Origin: Pholiota molesta
Lineage: Eukaryota > Basidiomycota > Agaricomycetes > Agaricales > Strophariaceae
NCBI GenBank assembly: GCA_014925825.1
Contig: JACGCK010000001.1
Coordinates: 1,240,001-1,304,000, forward strand
Reading direction: 5' to 3'
DNA length: 64,000 nucleotides
The position numbers and the translations under genes were made by a program. Under the pieces are notes generated by a model. The model worked only from the letters and a program-made list of their open reading frames with translations, was not told the DNA's origin and searched no databases. This document shows, one piece after another, positions 48,501-61,954 of this stretch (position 1 is its first letter; each line of letters begins with the position of its first letter).

Positions 48501-51500
48501 AGTGAGCACGAGCTTGTTCTCGGAGTTTCAAGAACGCTTCGGAGATTTCAATATTAGGGAGGGTGTATATCTTCGTTAAGGCATTGAAGCAAACATCAAG
48601 GAGTTCGTGTTTACGAGCAACATGGGCAAAGCGGTTGATAATCCACGCTGTTTCATGGAATCCTCGATAACCATACGTGTTAGAGTTGTTTGCGTTTCCG
48701 TGGGTAGGTGTACTGATGAGAGGCATATATGCGTTATTGATGAGGTTGAATACATTCTGCCTCCAAGCAACTAGGTCGCTCCAGATGTTGATGTCGTCGT
48801 AGATATTTGGCAGGCGTTCACGCCATGCTTGCAACACCATCTTGAGTTCTGAGGATTTCTTTTCTAGATTTTGGGCATTGGTTTGAGAAAGTGAACCAAA
48901 AATCTGCACAGCTTCTTGAAGCTCTACGAACTGTTGGAAATGTTGGAGAAGGGGTATGTGTGCCACAGAAAGATGTTGTGGCAAACCCACCCATTTGCGA
49001 AGAGATAATTGCATGGCGTCCTCCAAGAATCTGGTGAAATCCACATTTTTATCCAAAGCCGCTGGCGATTTGAGCAGTGCAATATAGGCTTCGAAAACTC
49101 TTCGACGGGGCGTAGGGATTTCGGGAAGTAGATTGATTTGTTCTTCTAGACTCTCTTTGTTCTCATTCCAGTCTTTGATTCTCCAGGCACACTCCAGCAT
49201 CAACTCTTGATTCCCTTCGCCTTTCGCGAATTCATAGAGCACATCCCAATGCTGTAGTTTTTCGGCTGATAAAATCCAATGATCCTCCCACAAGCAAAAT
49301 TCAGCCTCTGAAAAGGGAATTGTGCCTGCGCGAACTCGGCTTTGCGCTGCTTCATAAGTTTGGGAGGCATGGTCCCACATTCCAGCTTGTTCATAGGCGA
49401 GTCCGATGTTCGTTTCTGAGCGTATGGACCGCCGTCGCCATAGACCATAAAACATATCCTCTTCTGCAAGTTCAGCATAGACGTCGGCCAGGGAGTCGTA
49501 TATATGGTCGCATATTGTGATGTCGTCATCTTTGGTGTAATCAAGAGATTTTTCAAGAATCTCCAAAGCGATATGCCAGGCTCCAAACGTCTTGGCTAGG
49601 TATTTCACTAAATGCGGTGGGAGAATCATAGGGGGTGAACAAGCATGGATGCCAGTCAAGAGGGTTTGAATGATATTTGGCCGTAAGGATGCTTGCTTCG
49701 TATGATAGTCTTTACTGAGTAGAATAACCATGTGGTTGGTAATTTCGGATTGTTCTCGTCTCGTTAAGCATGACCATACTGCCGGGAAGACGGAAATCCA
49801 CGTCTCATGAGCGGCCTGAGGATCCAAAAATAATAGACGCTGCGTAGGACGAATGATTCCTTGCACTTGAGGTTTCAGGATGACGTCCGTCGACGGACCT
49901 AATGTTTGTTGCCTGTCGTAACTGCTTGGTAAATCCATGTCGGCCGCACCAAGCAGGAGATGGAGGGCGAGATAGATCCAGTTATGGTCCGCTAAAGCAT
50001 CCCAACTTTGAACACCCAAGATATACGTTAGTCGACCGAATAATGAGCGAGGAACGCTGATATCTAAAAGATCCATGAAACGTTCCCTCAAGCTCGAATC
50101 TTTGGCTCGACATCCCAATAAAAATGACTGTTCGAGACGATTCGTCAAATCGCTACGTCGCAATGCTGGTTCAGTATAAATTTCATATATGAGTTCCAAA
50201 TAGGGTAGAAAAATAGCATCGCCTCGAGTTTCGTACAGAGTCATTTTTTGCAGAAGAGTAGCCTTCTCCTTCATAGTTGGATAGGCTTCTTGTTTGTGCA
50301 GTGCCCAAGTCCTTGCGAGGTCCAAAATGTATCGGCAAAGAGTCAAACTCTTCGATTTATCCACGAAAACGCAAAGGGTGCTCAAAAGCCATCGCCGTTG
50401 ATCCCCTAGGAACGCAACCGATATTTGACATATATCAAGAATGGTTGTAACTAGCCGTACATTGGTTTCATATCCAGGGGTTGCGGGCGATGAATGAATG
50501 TGTTCCTTGGTGAGTTTGCTCAGGAGTTTCATTAGTGGCTGGCTGAAAGGCTCGATGCGTTCAGGTGCGACCCCGACAACAGATTTCAACATTCCGAGGA
50601 TCCCAGGTAGTGAGGTTGAATTGCGTAAGCCCTCTCCGATCGACGAGTATATGAAACTGTGGAAATCGGACAATTCCCCATTTTGTTCTTCTTCTTCCTT
50701 GGGCAAAGGATAAAGACCAACAAGTTTATCGAAAATTGGGTGAAGAGCTTCATTGAGCGCAACGTCTTCTGCCAATAAACCTTTACGGACAAGTTTTTGA
50801 AGAATGGTCGCATTGGAAGTATACCAGGAATCTGGTTGATCGGCAGCAATGACCTGCAGAACTTTAGCGGAGGATACTGCTTGTGCAACCAAGTTGGGAT
50901 TATCGTTCGGAAAGTCATTCTACGAAAATATTAGTTAAGAGCAACGTTACTTCAGAAGCAGCATACCTCGAGGATCCGCGAGAAGAAACGTAGGCCAACT
51001 GTAACGTCTGACCAACCACTTGGTCCCACAATCAGTTGCAACAGAGAAAGTGCTTTCGGGAGAAGAGTAGTTCTGGCTGGCTGGTCATGGATAACAGTGG
51101 AAAGCCGCACCAGGTAACTGAGCATGTTTTCTCGAAGACCTAAAGGCGTTAGCCACGTTGAATCATCCTGGTGTTGTTCGTCAGATGGCAGCTGTTGTTT
51201 CAGATTTTGCGTGGCTTGCTGTTCCCAGTTGAAAATGACATGTAAGATATCAATGGAGAGGAGACGGGAGTCTAAAGCAGCGGACGCCGTCATTCCAAGT
51301 TTGTTGAGGGAGTTCGCAATATGTGGTACAAACAGTGAGCGAACCGGAAAGAATAATTGTGGTTGTTTGACAATAAGATGATATATAGTGATCATAGTCA
51401 CCATACCCTCTTCTGCCAGCAACCGACGTGTTGTTTTTGCCCAAGCAGGTGGGCCGGGTTGGCTTGAGTCAGGTTTCGGAAGTGAAGGCGCAAGTGTTGC

Positions 51501-54500
51501 TAAAGCTTCGTGCCGAAGTGTTGCTCGGCCTTCCGGGTGAGGAGGGCGCAAAAGGCCAGTCCATGCCCGTAATATGAACTTTTCGGGGGTCGGGAATGCC
51601 GCGAAGAAACGAGCAGCAAGAAGATAAGCTGTCTGTTTGACAATAACATCATCATTAGAGCTGATGTAGGCCCAAGCAAATTTCATGATATCTTTTCGGA
51701 CATCGTCAAGAAGATGAGGGAAATATTGGACCAAGGTGGTGGTCAAATTGAGGATTTCGATGCGGAACATGTCATCTACATCAGCAAATGCACCTGAATC
51801 GTTCATGGGTTGCCATATGATGCGATGAATTTGATTGATGAAGTCCGAATCGATGAGGCTGTCCGTCATTGGTGGTCGGTTTGCTTGTATCAAAAGAATG
51901 GGCGTCACTACGAAGTGAATAAATTGTGCCTTCTGAGATAGAGTGTATTCAGGATCCGGGAACCATGTCAAAAAACGCATGAGAATGTTCCTTCTGAAGA
52001 GCGTATCTTCGCTCAAAGCTACATGTTCATACAAAAATTTGGTGGTGTCGGTGACGTCCATTCCGAGGTTGAAGGTATAGATGGAAGTTATTTCAAACAG
52101 GAGATCGATACGAGGAGATTCCTTCAACGCTTTTGTGAATATGGCAAGCATGAGCGAATATCGATGATTTATGTCGGTAATGACTGCAGGAATGTTTTCT
52201 GGGGGAGGAAGAGTGGTCTGCCATACATTGACAACAGCATCGATTGCATAACCATTTTGAGTGATCCAAGATGGTGTCAAGTTTGCAAGGTCATCAAATA
52301 GACTCAACACCGCGATGATGACATTTTTTTCATTGCTAGTTCTCAAGCGATTGACAAGGGTTGGAGTCCGTGATGCTAACTCACGCAAAAGATTAGGGGC
52401 TAGATTGGCTAACAGAATGCTCCGCAGGGTTCTCAGCTGTCGGGGATATTGTAATTGTCGAAGGAAGAGATCTATGCCTTCGGCAGGGTAGCGATCGAGA
52501 TATCGAGCCAAGGGTTCAGAAAATGGGCTTCTAGTAGAAAAATGCATCTGTGCCTCTGTTTGAACGATTGCATTGACGAGTGGTTCGAGGAAGATATTAG
52601 CCGCTGATGGGAGTAGATGGAATATGTTCGCAAGGCGGACTAGTTTTGTGATACCTTCGTTATCAGCCAGAGAAAGTTTTGATGACTCTTGCAGAAGTTG
52701 AGGATCGGCCACAATGCGAAAGTGATCCAGAAGTTTATGCCCAATTTCAACTTTGAAATAATTCGTCAGGAGTTCCAAGAGACGGGCCAATCCTTCTAAC
52801 CCTGGAACTGACAGACGTTTCGGATCCGCGAGATTCATCAATATTGGACGTAGGCCAGTCTGAAGCAATTCTCTAGGAAGGCGGTTTTGGTGGGTGAGAA
52901 CCATGCGAAGGCCCTCATGGGCAACATCTTTGACTTCTTGTGAAGGAGAATATAGTGACTTGAAGTAAAGGCCTGTAACTCTAAGGACAAAAATAAAGCC
53001 AATCAACATATATTCCTTATTGTCAAAGAGGTTTGCATACCTTTGGCGTGTTTGATGTTGTCGCGAAAAAAAATCGGTTAATGGCATCGAGGCAGTCAAC
53101 AACTTTATGCATGCCACTCGAAGTTTTATCACTTCTAAGCTTCCTTGACGTTGATTCCTTGGACCCAAGAGTTGTGCGTCGTCGGCGTCAGCCAAGGCCA
53201 AAGTCTCATGGAGAAGTCGAAGGAGTTCTTCATTGAGTTCGACCAAAGGGGGCTCCAAACTGACGCAATAGCGAACGGCCTCGATCATACCAATCTGTTT
53301 AGCAAAAGGTAGAGCTCGCAGGGGCTTGGTGAAGATGCCCATAAGCATGCGATCTCTATGGGGCATTAGGAGATCCACAGCGGGTCGACCGGTGAGATTG
53401 ACAAGAAGGCCGATGCACTTTTGGGCAGCTTGTCGGACTAAAGGATTCGGACTTTGGAGCTCGGGGAAGAATATGCCAGCTGTATGGATTAGCTTGCTAC
53501 GGCCTTGGTTTGCAGCTACTTCGTTCTGAAAATCGTGTTGTGTATTGCAAATGCGTAGTACAGTCATCAAGACTTCGATAACATCTTCAACACCGCGGGG
53601 AAGATCAGAAGGAAGGTCTTTGAGAATATGCAACAGAGTACGATAGAGGTCGACTTCACGATCCATGATCCATTTTGGTCCTAATTCGGATGTTCTTGCC
53701 ATGATCTTGATTCCACTGCACCCGGCACTCTTGCGAGTCCAGGAATCATCGAGACATAAAGCAGTGAATCGATTCGCTAACTGATGGAGGATTACAAGAA
53801 GATCTTGTTGAGTCACACGAGGTCTAGAAATCAATGCCACAAGATCATCTACGATGGCAGAGATGATCGAGTATGCCTTGGCCGCTTGTTCTGGTTGGTC
53901 GCGCGCAAGTGCGTGTGGAAATGCATCAAGATAGCAAGATAGGAGAATGCTAGGTACTGGGCGAGTGCCTACTTCACGTGAATGAGCACGGCGGAGTTCT
54001 TCTTCGAATATAGCTTTTCCTAGCCTCCGAATGTATCTTTCTGCCTGATCTTGAAGCTCCGGAAGATATAGTGCATCGAACATGCCCTCCAAGGTACTGA
54101 CAAAGGTTTCTTCCACGTTACGGCCATTAATCCCCTGTGCATAAGTCAATTTCGTGACTAAACATAAGTAGATGATAAATACCTCATGGAAAAGAAAAGA
54201 GAGACAATTTTCGAGGTAGATATAGGCATGTGCGCTATCCACTGTTGAAGCTTTACTGATATGTTGTGAGGCTAATCGAGCCACCGGACTCATTTCTATT
54301 TTTTCGATCATGCCGTTGAACGATATAGTAAGTTTAGCAGGTTCAGAATGATGACGATAGCTTAGCGCTGGTTCTTTCGTCAGGAGACGTCGATTTCGAC
54401 CCCCAAGTTTTCCCAAGATCCGAATTGTGGTGTGGGCGGGATGATGAGATGCGGGAAGTGGCTTCAGGTGACTGAACAATGCTTCCATCAAGTCCCGAAG

Positions 54501-57150
54501 AACTGTGCTAAGAGTAGGATCCAAAAAATCGGGGGTGAGGTTGTCAATGCATAGCTCCAATGTTCGCAGACCCTGTGACACAAGTTCCGGATTGCCTCTC
54601 AAAGCTAAGGCCAAAGGCTGCATGAGATACGTCAGGTGCGGTAGGAGATGAGTCAACCGCAACGGAACTGTGAGGCAGAGTTCCACAACCATGTCTCGAG
54701 TCTGCCCTTCCGATGACAAAAGTTGCCTATTCAAACTTTCTAGCATATCTGGCAGTAGTGGGACTACTGCATTGTAGAGCAATTCATATCGGCCCCCTCC
54801 AACGCCAATGGCTCTGAAAAGCGCCCTCAACAAATGGAAGTAGTGTGTTGGTTTGGTGGCTTTTGCAGCCAATGGGAAGCAATCCATGAGTAGTTTACTG
54901 ACGTGCGATGCAAGAATGGCTTCATTTGTGGCAGGATGAGAGGCAACAGCACCAAATGCCATCTTGTAGAGGCGAATTGTTGCAGCGGCTGTTAACTCGT
55001 CGTAGTCTCCCAGAAGGGGTAGGCGATCAACAAGGAACCTAAGAACAATAGCGAGCAGAGTTGCTGATGTCGTATCGCGCGTAAAGAGGTTTTGGCAAAC
55101 ATTGAGCAACATAATTCGATGTTTGGCATGTTCGAAGAAAAACTCCATTTTATGAGTCCAAACTTCTTGGAAAACATGCAGATTAACCTCTGATAGAGCA
55201 TGTCCAAACCATTCGATAGGTTCCGTTTGTTCGGGCATGCGTGGATCTGATTCAAACAAAGACATGCAACGGACAGAAGCTTCAAAAAACCGGAAGATCA
55301 AACTGCCATCCGGAGTGGGTGCTTCGCACTTCTTCAATGAAGAAAGACACACACGAAACCCGTGGAGGAGTGTCCTGAAAACATTGCGAGAGTCTAATTC
55401 GAAATCTCAGAACCATAAATTTCGCGTTAAGGCAATACATATCACTTACCATGGATGACTTCTTCAGGTTTCTCGATGAGATATACAATTCCACCAACAG
55501 GCCGTGCTTTTTCAATGAGAGTTGCTTCTGAGTGGTGTTTTGTGGGTGGGTTGAGAGGTGTTTTTTGTTTATTTCGCTCTAATGCTGGAGAAACCTCCGA
55601 ATGAACCACGCAAAGACCTTCCAACCTTTCCAGGCACGTTTCAAACATAGCCTCTAGAAGCCGAGCGGCGCCTTGAGCAGTTTCTTTGGTCAGAATGACA
55701 TCAGCCAATCCAAACATCATTTTGGCGAAAAGAGTGTGCAGATTATAGGTGATGGCAGGGTTGTGTATCAACGAGGAATACACATGAACAAGGCGCTCCA
55801 ACTGGGACGCTGTCAACTCGCTTCGGATGTGATGGACGAGATCTGCAACTGCCGTATATACATTGGTTCTGTAGACATATGAATGTGAATGAAATGCATG
55901 ATCATACAAATAGATTGAATATACCGTAAAGCTTCTTTAGCTGCGATTCCTGATCCCAAGAGGACCCTTTCATCAAAGAGCTTGTCCAGGCGGCCGAACA
56001 ATGCTCTTCGATGAGGTGTGCCCATCAAATGACGGAAAACTACCATTAATTCCTATGAAAGTGGTTTTTTTTAAGAAAGATACCAAAAAAGTCGAAATGA
56101 ATTGGGGTAATCACCTTTCTCATTGTAATTCCATTAGAAGGACAATCCTGAAGGAGTCGTAGAGCACTCAAAATGAGTGTTTCACCATGAGATTCCGCAA
56201 GATCAGCAGTGAACCGCATGAGATAGGCGAGATAAGAAAGCATCTGAATAAATATGATAAGTAGCAAGATGACTGCATGCACAAGATTCTGACCTTTATT
56301 TGCGCTTGGATGAAATCGCCATAAAGGCCTGGATTCTTGATTGTATCCGCTGCACCGGCCCATATGCCACCCATGGCTTCAAAATCTGACCTTGCCTTGT
56401 TTTGGGCAGAAGACTCTAGAGCCAATACTTCGAGGGCGCACGAAGCCGAGCCTTGAATGGTTGTGGAAACCAGATTTTTCTGGACTTGGGACATCATGAC
56501 CATGACCATTCCCATTTCGCCAAGAACTTTAAAACTGCAAAGTGCAGGCAATGCGGTATTTGTGTCCAGCAAAGGAGAATCTTCAGCAAGATACTGTTCC
56601 ACCAGGCCTTTCATGTTTTGATGAGCTTCTTGGAAGATAGCAACAAATTCTGTTGATAACTCTTCTGTGACAGATCGATAATTGCGAATAAGGTCAACCA
56701 TGCATTTGACGGCAGTCTGCCCGATTTCCTCGTTGTCGTTTCTGATAATATGGAGCAGGCAAGAAAAGATTGCGCTTAGATGGGCGCGAATGGCCTCATG
56801 TACGGGAAGGCGGTTGAATATTTCGAAGATAATGCGGCGATATTGGTATTCCAGCGTGTCCTTTTGAAATGCAGGCTCGCCGTTCCGAAGCAAATCAACC
56901 AGCGGTCGGACAATGTTTGGTAGAGCTCGCGCTGACTCAGAATCGCGCATAGTATCCATCATTTCTCGAACTTCGCAGGCAAGTGTATGCCTCACACGGA
57001 GTTCTAGATGTTCGAGCCATAAGCATCAATGGCATTAATCACCATCCAAGACGTACCAATAGTAGGGTCTGCCATACGAGACACCCTGACCTCGAGGTCA
57101 GACGTTGTAGTAGAGTTGGGAGTAACATTCATTGGTGAAGGAGTGGCCAT
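45545..57150 (-). CDS. TRA1: Tra1/TRRAP, PIKK-like scaffold of SAGA and NuA4
   Basis: The largest gene here, about 11.6 kb and roughly 3,600 residues. Starts MATPSPMNVTPNSTTTSDL. HEAT-repeat solenoid occupies most of it (e.g. FEASVRCMSLFESDPRM, LGKLGGRNRRLLTKEPALSY). FAT region follows (AYMPLISTP, WIINRFAHVARKHELLDVC), then a PIKK-like kinase fold (SPSVRLYQTDSSYISFGDI) and an FATC tail ending KMGELYQPWF at 45545. As known for Tra1, the kinase fold is inactive: the catalytic loop reads SSRHPARFQVSRTTG, without the GDRHxxN and DFG residues of active PIKKs. It presents activators to SAGA and NuA4 acetyltransferases. Two introns (52981-53040, 60 nt, and 54135-54182, 48 nt) are multiples of three without stops, so unspliced forms stay in frame. 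Confidence 0.96.
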
Positions 57151-57528
57151 GATCAAAGAGCATAAGGGAGATTGGCAAAAGGATCCAAAGGAACTCCGCC
57201 CCAGGAAGGAAGGGGAGAAACACCAATAATATTCAAACCACAAGCGTCTATGCCAGGAATTCTTAAGACTCAGTCACGTCACATGACTTTTGGATGTGAA
57301 CAAGTAGTAGTACTAATAGTGTAAGACTCTGGTAAGAGTAACTTAAGTACGCACTTCCGACTCCGATCTTGACTCTGCGTCGTGCGAGCTCTGTGGAACC
57401 GTACACTCAACATAACCCGTCAAACAACTGGTACCTACTCATTTAAAAGGCTTTACCCTACATCGTCAACCGAGTTCCATCTCCACGTTTAAAGTCTACT
57501 AGGAATTAGACGTCATAGTATATGAGGC
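57151..57528. promoter_or_regulatory. Divergent promoter, TRA1/CTNNBL1
   Basis: 378 bp between two divergent start codons. I see no TATA box next to either start. Contains CAGTCACGTCACATGACTTTTGG near 57271, with CACGTCAC and CATGAC-like sites. Confidence 0.4.
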
Positions 57529-59978
57529 ATGGATATCGACAAGCTTTTCAAGGTGAGTTTACATTCTCTTTATATGCTGTGTCGCGCTCACACTCATCAA
57601 TCCAATATCTTCTAGATCCCTAAACTTCCTTTAGGAGGCAACAAGCGGAAGCTTCCCGACAATCCCACTCCAGAGATGTTGAAGAAATTAAAAATGGATT
57701 CTGAACCTGTTTCGTTCCCCAACTCATTTCCCGCTGCGTCTGACAATAAACCACCTGAAACGCGATCTAAGAGAGCAACGGTAGAAGACGACGAGGATGA
57801 CACAGACGGAAGGCAGTTTGCTCCAGGTGGTGATGCAGACTATTTCGCTGAAGAGGATGAAGAAGGGCGATTTTTTGGAGGCGGATTGACTTCTGAACAA
57901 AAAGAAATTCTCAATATATTCGAGCAAGCAGAAGGAAATGAGGCTGAGGATGAGGCAAGTTATTCATATTTATTTGATAATTCAGAAATGTTCTCTAATT
58001 CGAACACAAGGTGCAGCAGTTAACAATTACGCAACTCCGGAGGTCCTTGCAGGGTTTTGAACGGGCACTGAATAAAAATCAAGACCAACGTTCTAAATAT
58101 CCTGATGATCCCTCAAAGTGGGTTATCATATAATCATATACTTACGACACTCTTTCTGATACTTCTGTTGTTCGATCAAGATTTATCGACTCCGAGGCTG
58201 ATCTTGATAGTGCTATTAAAGCGTTGTTACCTCTTTCTCAATCCCCGTCGTTAGCGTACCCAGAGCTAGTGAGGTCGGGTACACTGACCATGGCTATTGG
58301 CCTCCTCACTCATGAGAATGTGGATATCGTGATTGATGTCATAGAATTGATTTACGAACTTACCGATGAAGATACTAATATTGAATATGAAGAGGAAGAT
58401 TATGAACATAATCAAGAAGCCCTCAAGATTCTTGTCGAAGGATTGGTGAGGCATATTAAATTTTGCCTCACTTCGATACTCATTGATCGCCAGGTGCAAA
58501 ATTCAGTCTTCGAGCTGTTAGTCGATAACCTTTCTCGACTCAACGAACAAGAAGACGCAGATAGACAAGGTGTATTTCATGTGCTAGGTAGGCTGCACCA
58601 ACTACTCGAATTCATTAATATGTTAACCACCCATTCTGTCCCAGGGATATTCGAAAACATGATCGGATTCAGCCCCTCACTTGCTTCGGACTTGCTTTCA
58701 AAAACCAAGATTCTACCTTGGTTGTTGAATCGCATCCAATCCAAAATCCACGATGAAAATAGAGGTTATTCTGCGGAATTACTCTCAATCCTTTTGCAAA
58801 ATAGTCAAAGTAATAAACTCCTCCTGGGTCAAAATGACGGTGTGGAAATCATTCTCAAAGTCCTCGCAGTAAGTTTTTTCTTGTTTTCACCCTACCAAGT
58901 GACAATCATGAACCTTTTTAAACCAGCAATTTCGCCGAAGAGATCCTGTTGACGCCGATGAAACGGAGTTCATGGAAAACGTTTTTGACTCCTTATGTTC
59001 AGCATTGAGCGAAACCACGATAAAAAAGTTGTTCCTCGACGCAGAAGGTCCTGATTTGATGATCCTCATGATAAAGTATGTTTTATTGATCCTCAGGAGT
59101 TCTCTGACTAGAACAGACCTCTATCAGAGACAAGCATGAATCGAGATCAAGATCTATCAAAGTCCTCGACTATGCAATGTCTGGTCAGAATGGTGCCGCA
59201 ATTTGCGAAGCATTTATCGATGCCCTTGGCCTGAAACCGCTCTTTATGGCTTTCATGAATAAGGTTCGAATCTTCTCTTCTTTGTGTCATTCGTCTACCT
59301 GATCGATATATAGTCGTCAAAGCGTCAAAAAACGAATGTGGAACCGGCTTCAGAAGATATGGGACACATACTTGGCATTATTGCCTCGTTGTTCACGCAT
59401 CTTCCTTCAGACTCCCCCAGTCGAATTCGTGTTCTAGCTAAATTCGTAGAAGGGGACTATGAAAAAGTTGATAAACTTCTTGAACTTCGTGATAATGCCA
59501 GGAAACGATTGAAAATTACTGACGCAGAAATAGCCAAAGAAAGACAGGTACGTAGTATCTATCATTCAAGCACAATTTCAGAAGATAACAAGACCTTAGG
59601 AGATGATTGAAAAGGAAGGAGAAGAGGCATTAGCTGATGTCGACGATACATTTATATCCGTAGGCTCGAAGGCGGTCTTTTCACCCTTCAAACTGTGGAT
59701 TATATCTTGGCATGGTTAATTATGGAAGACGATGGGGCAAGCACTGCTGTTCTTGTTCTCTAACTATTCATTGACTCTCGTAACAGGTACAAAGCCATGC
59801 ATCCCGAATGCTGGATCGAGGGAACCAATCCTTCCAAGACATTGTCCAGACATTGCGAGTATATCATGAACATGTGGATATGGATGATACATCTAGCGAA
59901 ACGGAGGTGATGATATCACAGAAGGAAATCCTACAGGGCCTTATAGCTGCTTTGGATACTTCGCGACCAAAAGAATAG
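57529..59978 (+). CDS. CTNNBL1: Beta-catenin-like protein 1 (CTNNBL1/NAP)
   Basis: Starts MDIDKLFK; exon 2 gives IPKLPLGGNKRKLPDNPTPE, a basic nuclear-localisation-type segment. An acidic stretch (TVEDDEDDTDGRQFAPGGDA) precedes the family-defining RRSLQGFERALNKNQDQRSK, YPDDPSKFIDSEADLDSAI, LSQSPSLAYPELVRSGTL and ELTDEDTNIEYEEEDYE. Armadillo-type helices fill the rest, ending ALDTSRPKE at 59978. CTNNBL1 associates with the Prp19/CDC5L spliceosome complex. Around nine introns; the one near 58113 joins SKF/IDSEAD. Converges with UTP15 at 53 bp. Confidence 0.95.
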
Positions 59979-60031
59979 TCAGCCAGAATCATGCAGCTGA
60001 GATTCCAACTCCCTATATATAAGCATGTACA

Positions 60032-61809
60032 TCACGAGCTTTCTAATACTGTCGACGACAAGATCATTGTTAAAGCGCCTTTCGCCTTAATAATCTCATC
60101 CTGGAATCGAAGCTCAGAAGCCACCTTCTTCCGTAAGCGCAGGACAAGCGCGTCAATGAGAGGAGCTTGCCCTATGACAGGAGTGTACATATCTGATGAA
60201 CAATTATGATGAGACTCGACCTGCTTTACTACTCAAGATAGAAAAGTTGCACTAACCAAGGGCGATGCAAGCAACGTTGGCTACTAGTTCACCAAACCGA
60301 GGATCGGCAACATATTTAAGCAGCAGCCGAAGTATAGGTTCCAGGAGGACGTCGTCCCGTCCCGCCAGAGCAATTTTCAGGCCATCACGGTGTATCAGCT
60401 CTTGGATTAATGAGAATGTGATTGCAGGGGGGACATTCTACAACTCTTGTCAGTGAGCAAATATTTATTACAGATTATATGTAAGAACCTTTTTCAGCAC
60501 TGAATCAAGGGCAGCAGAATATTTAAAATTCTTGAGCAGTTTATCATACTCCTTGAGTTTCTTGGAGGTTTGGGATTCTAATCGCCGTTCGCTTTTATCG
60601 GCCAAGGCCTTATGCGATGAGGTTTGAGGGGAGACAACATAGCCGACATTGATATCGGAAAGAATTGTCGTCACATTGGGGTGATCTTGTTCTTTTTGGG
60701 CGATTTCACTCGCTTTGGGATCTCGCCGACGGATGGATAATGTACCATCTGACATTCCTCCAAGAATATGCGTATCGTCAGGCTAATAGACTGTTTTAAC
60801 TGTGATATTTCTTTAGGTAAAGGAAAATATGCTGCTCACCGATATAGCTAAACACAGCACTGGTGCAGGATAACGCATGGTATGAACGACTTTGTATGTA
60901 CTGACGTCGTAGACTTTGACCATTTGGTCGAGACTTCCCGTCAAAAGGCGATTACCAGAGGAATTGAAGCTGAGGGCTGTCACAGTCTTTTGGTGATTTG
61001 ACAAAGCGCGCGTACACACCCCCCGGCCACGATGTCCCAAACGCGAAGGATTGGCCCAGCAGTTGATACCGCCACTGTTCCAGAAGGGAACATTAATACC
61101 TGCTCTACAGGGACTCTGTCTTGGAGGGTCGAAGTTCCGCCAGGGGACATGAGCATTTCACATGAACCTGAACGAGTGTCAAAAAGTCGAAGGGTAGAAT
61201 CATAGGAACCTGTTAAAATAATGTGGGGATTGGATGTCGAGACTTGGCCAGAGCGAACATAGTCTGTGTGATCTGTGAACGTCGTGATTGCGGTTTGGGA
61301 AGGCACATCCCAAATTTTTACTGTAGTATCGTCGGAGCAGGATAAAACATGAGTTGGGGACAGTGAGGAGAATTTGGTGACATGGACAGGTTGCTTATGT
61401 GAGTCCAATGTACGAAGAATGGCTCGAGAGTTGATGTCGAAAACCTGAAGGAGTACAATGAGCCATAATTTTAGTAATATCGAACGCTGCGTACCTGAAT
61501 TAGGCCGCTGTCGTCGCCTGCTACCACGAGCTTTCCATCCTCCCGAATACATCCACTTCGAGCAACGTCCTTGAAGCGCGATATTGTCTTCGTAAGCTTT
61601 TGAGTGCGAGGTGCATAAATTTGTACTCGAGTGGCGGCAGTCACAGCGTACCTATGCGGTCTCGACGGGGAGAAATGGACGGAGGTGATGGGGGCATACT
61701 CCTTGACGAAGACAGGATGCTTGAACTGCCGCCAGTATCTGGATTCTGCAGCGTGTTTTGAGCTTGGAGGGCGGGGATGGGTCTTGACGACTACTGGCTG
61801 GTAATCCAT
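60032..61809 (-). CDS. UTP15: U3 snoRNP protein Utp15 (WD40), one frame break
   Basis: Starts MDYQPVVVKTHPRPPSSKH (61809). The WD40 propeller follows (APITSVHFSPSRPHRYAV, VKIWDVPSQTAITTF, LTGSYDSTLRLFDTRSG, LTGSLDQMVKVYDVST). The C-terminal Utp15 helical domain has KKLKEYDKLLKNFKYSAALD and ends TVLESS at 60032. Utp15 acts in the t-UTP/UTP-A subcomplex for pre-18S rRNA processing and rDNA transcription. Frame break: VWDIVAGG passes to CTRALSNHQKTVTALSF only if a run of six G (61019-61024, read as C on the + strand) were seven, giving AGGVCTRALSN. No plausible intron fits because the conserved segment spans the site. Probably a sequence error or a true allele lesion. Confidence 0.92.
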
Positions 61810-61954
61810 GAGCGGTGTGATTAAACTTTAGTGCGTCCGGCTAATTTTTTGGGAGGCATATTACGTAATCACGCCTTTCCCTTGATAAGATGATCGATAC
61901 AGGTCTTCAACCTCTCTGTCTAGCTCACTACTGGAAAATTTCTCTCCCGCTACC
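61810..61954. promoter_or_regulatory. Divergent promoter, UTP15/TCTP
   Basis: Only 145 bp separate the start codons of a ribosome biogenesis gene and TCTP. No TATA box is evident. The TCTP leader is pyrimidine-rich, as for translationally controlled 5' TOP-like genes in animals, though TOP function is not shown in fungi. Confidence 0.4.
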
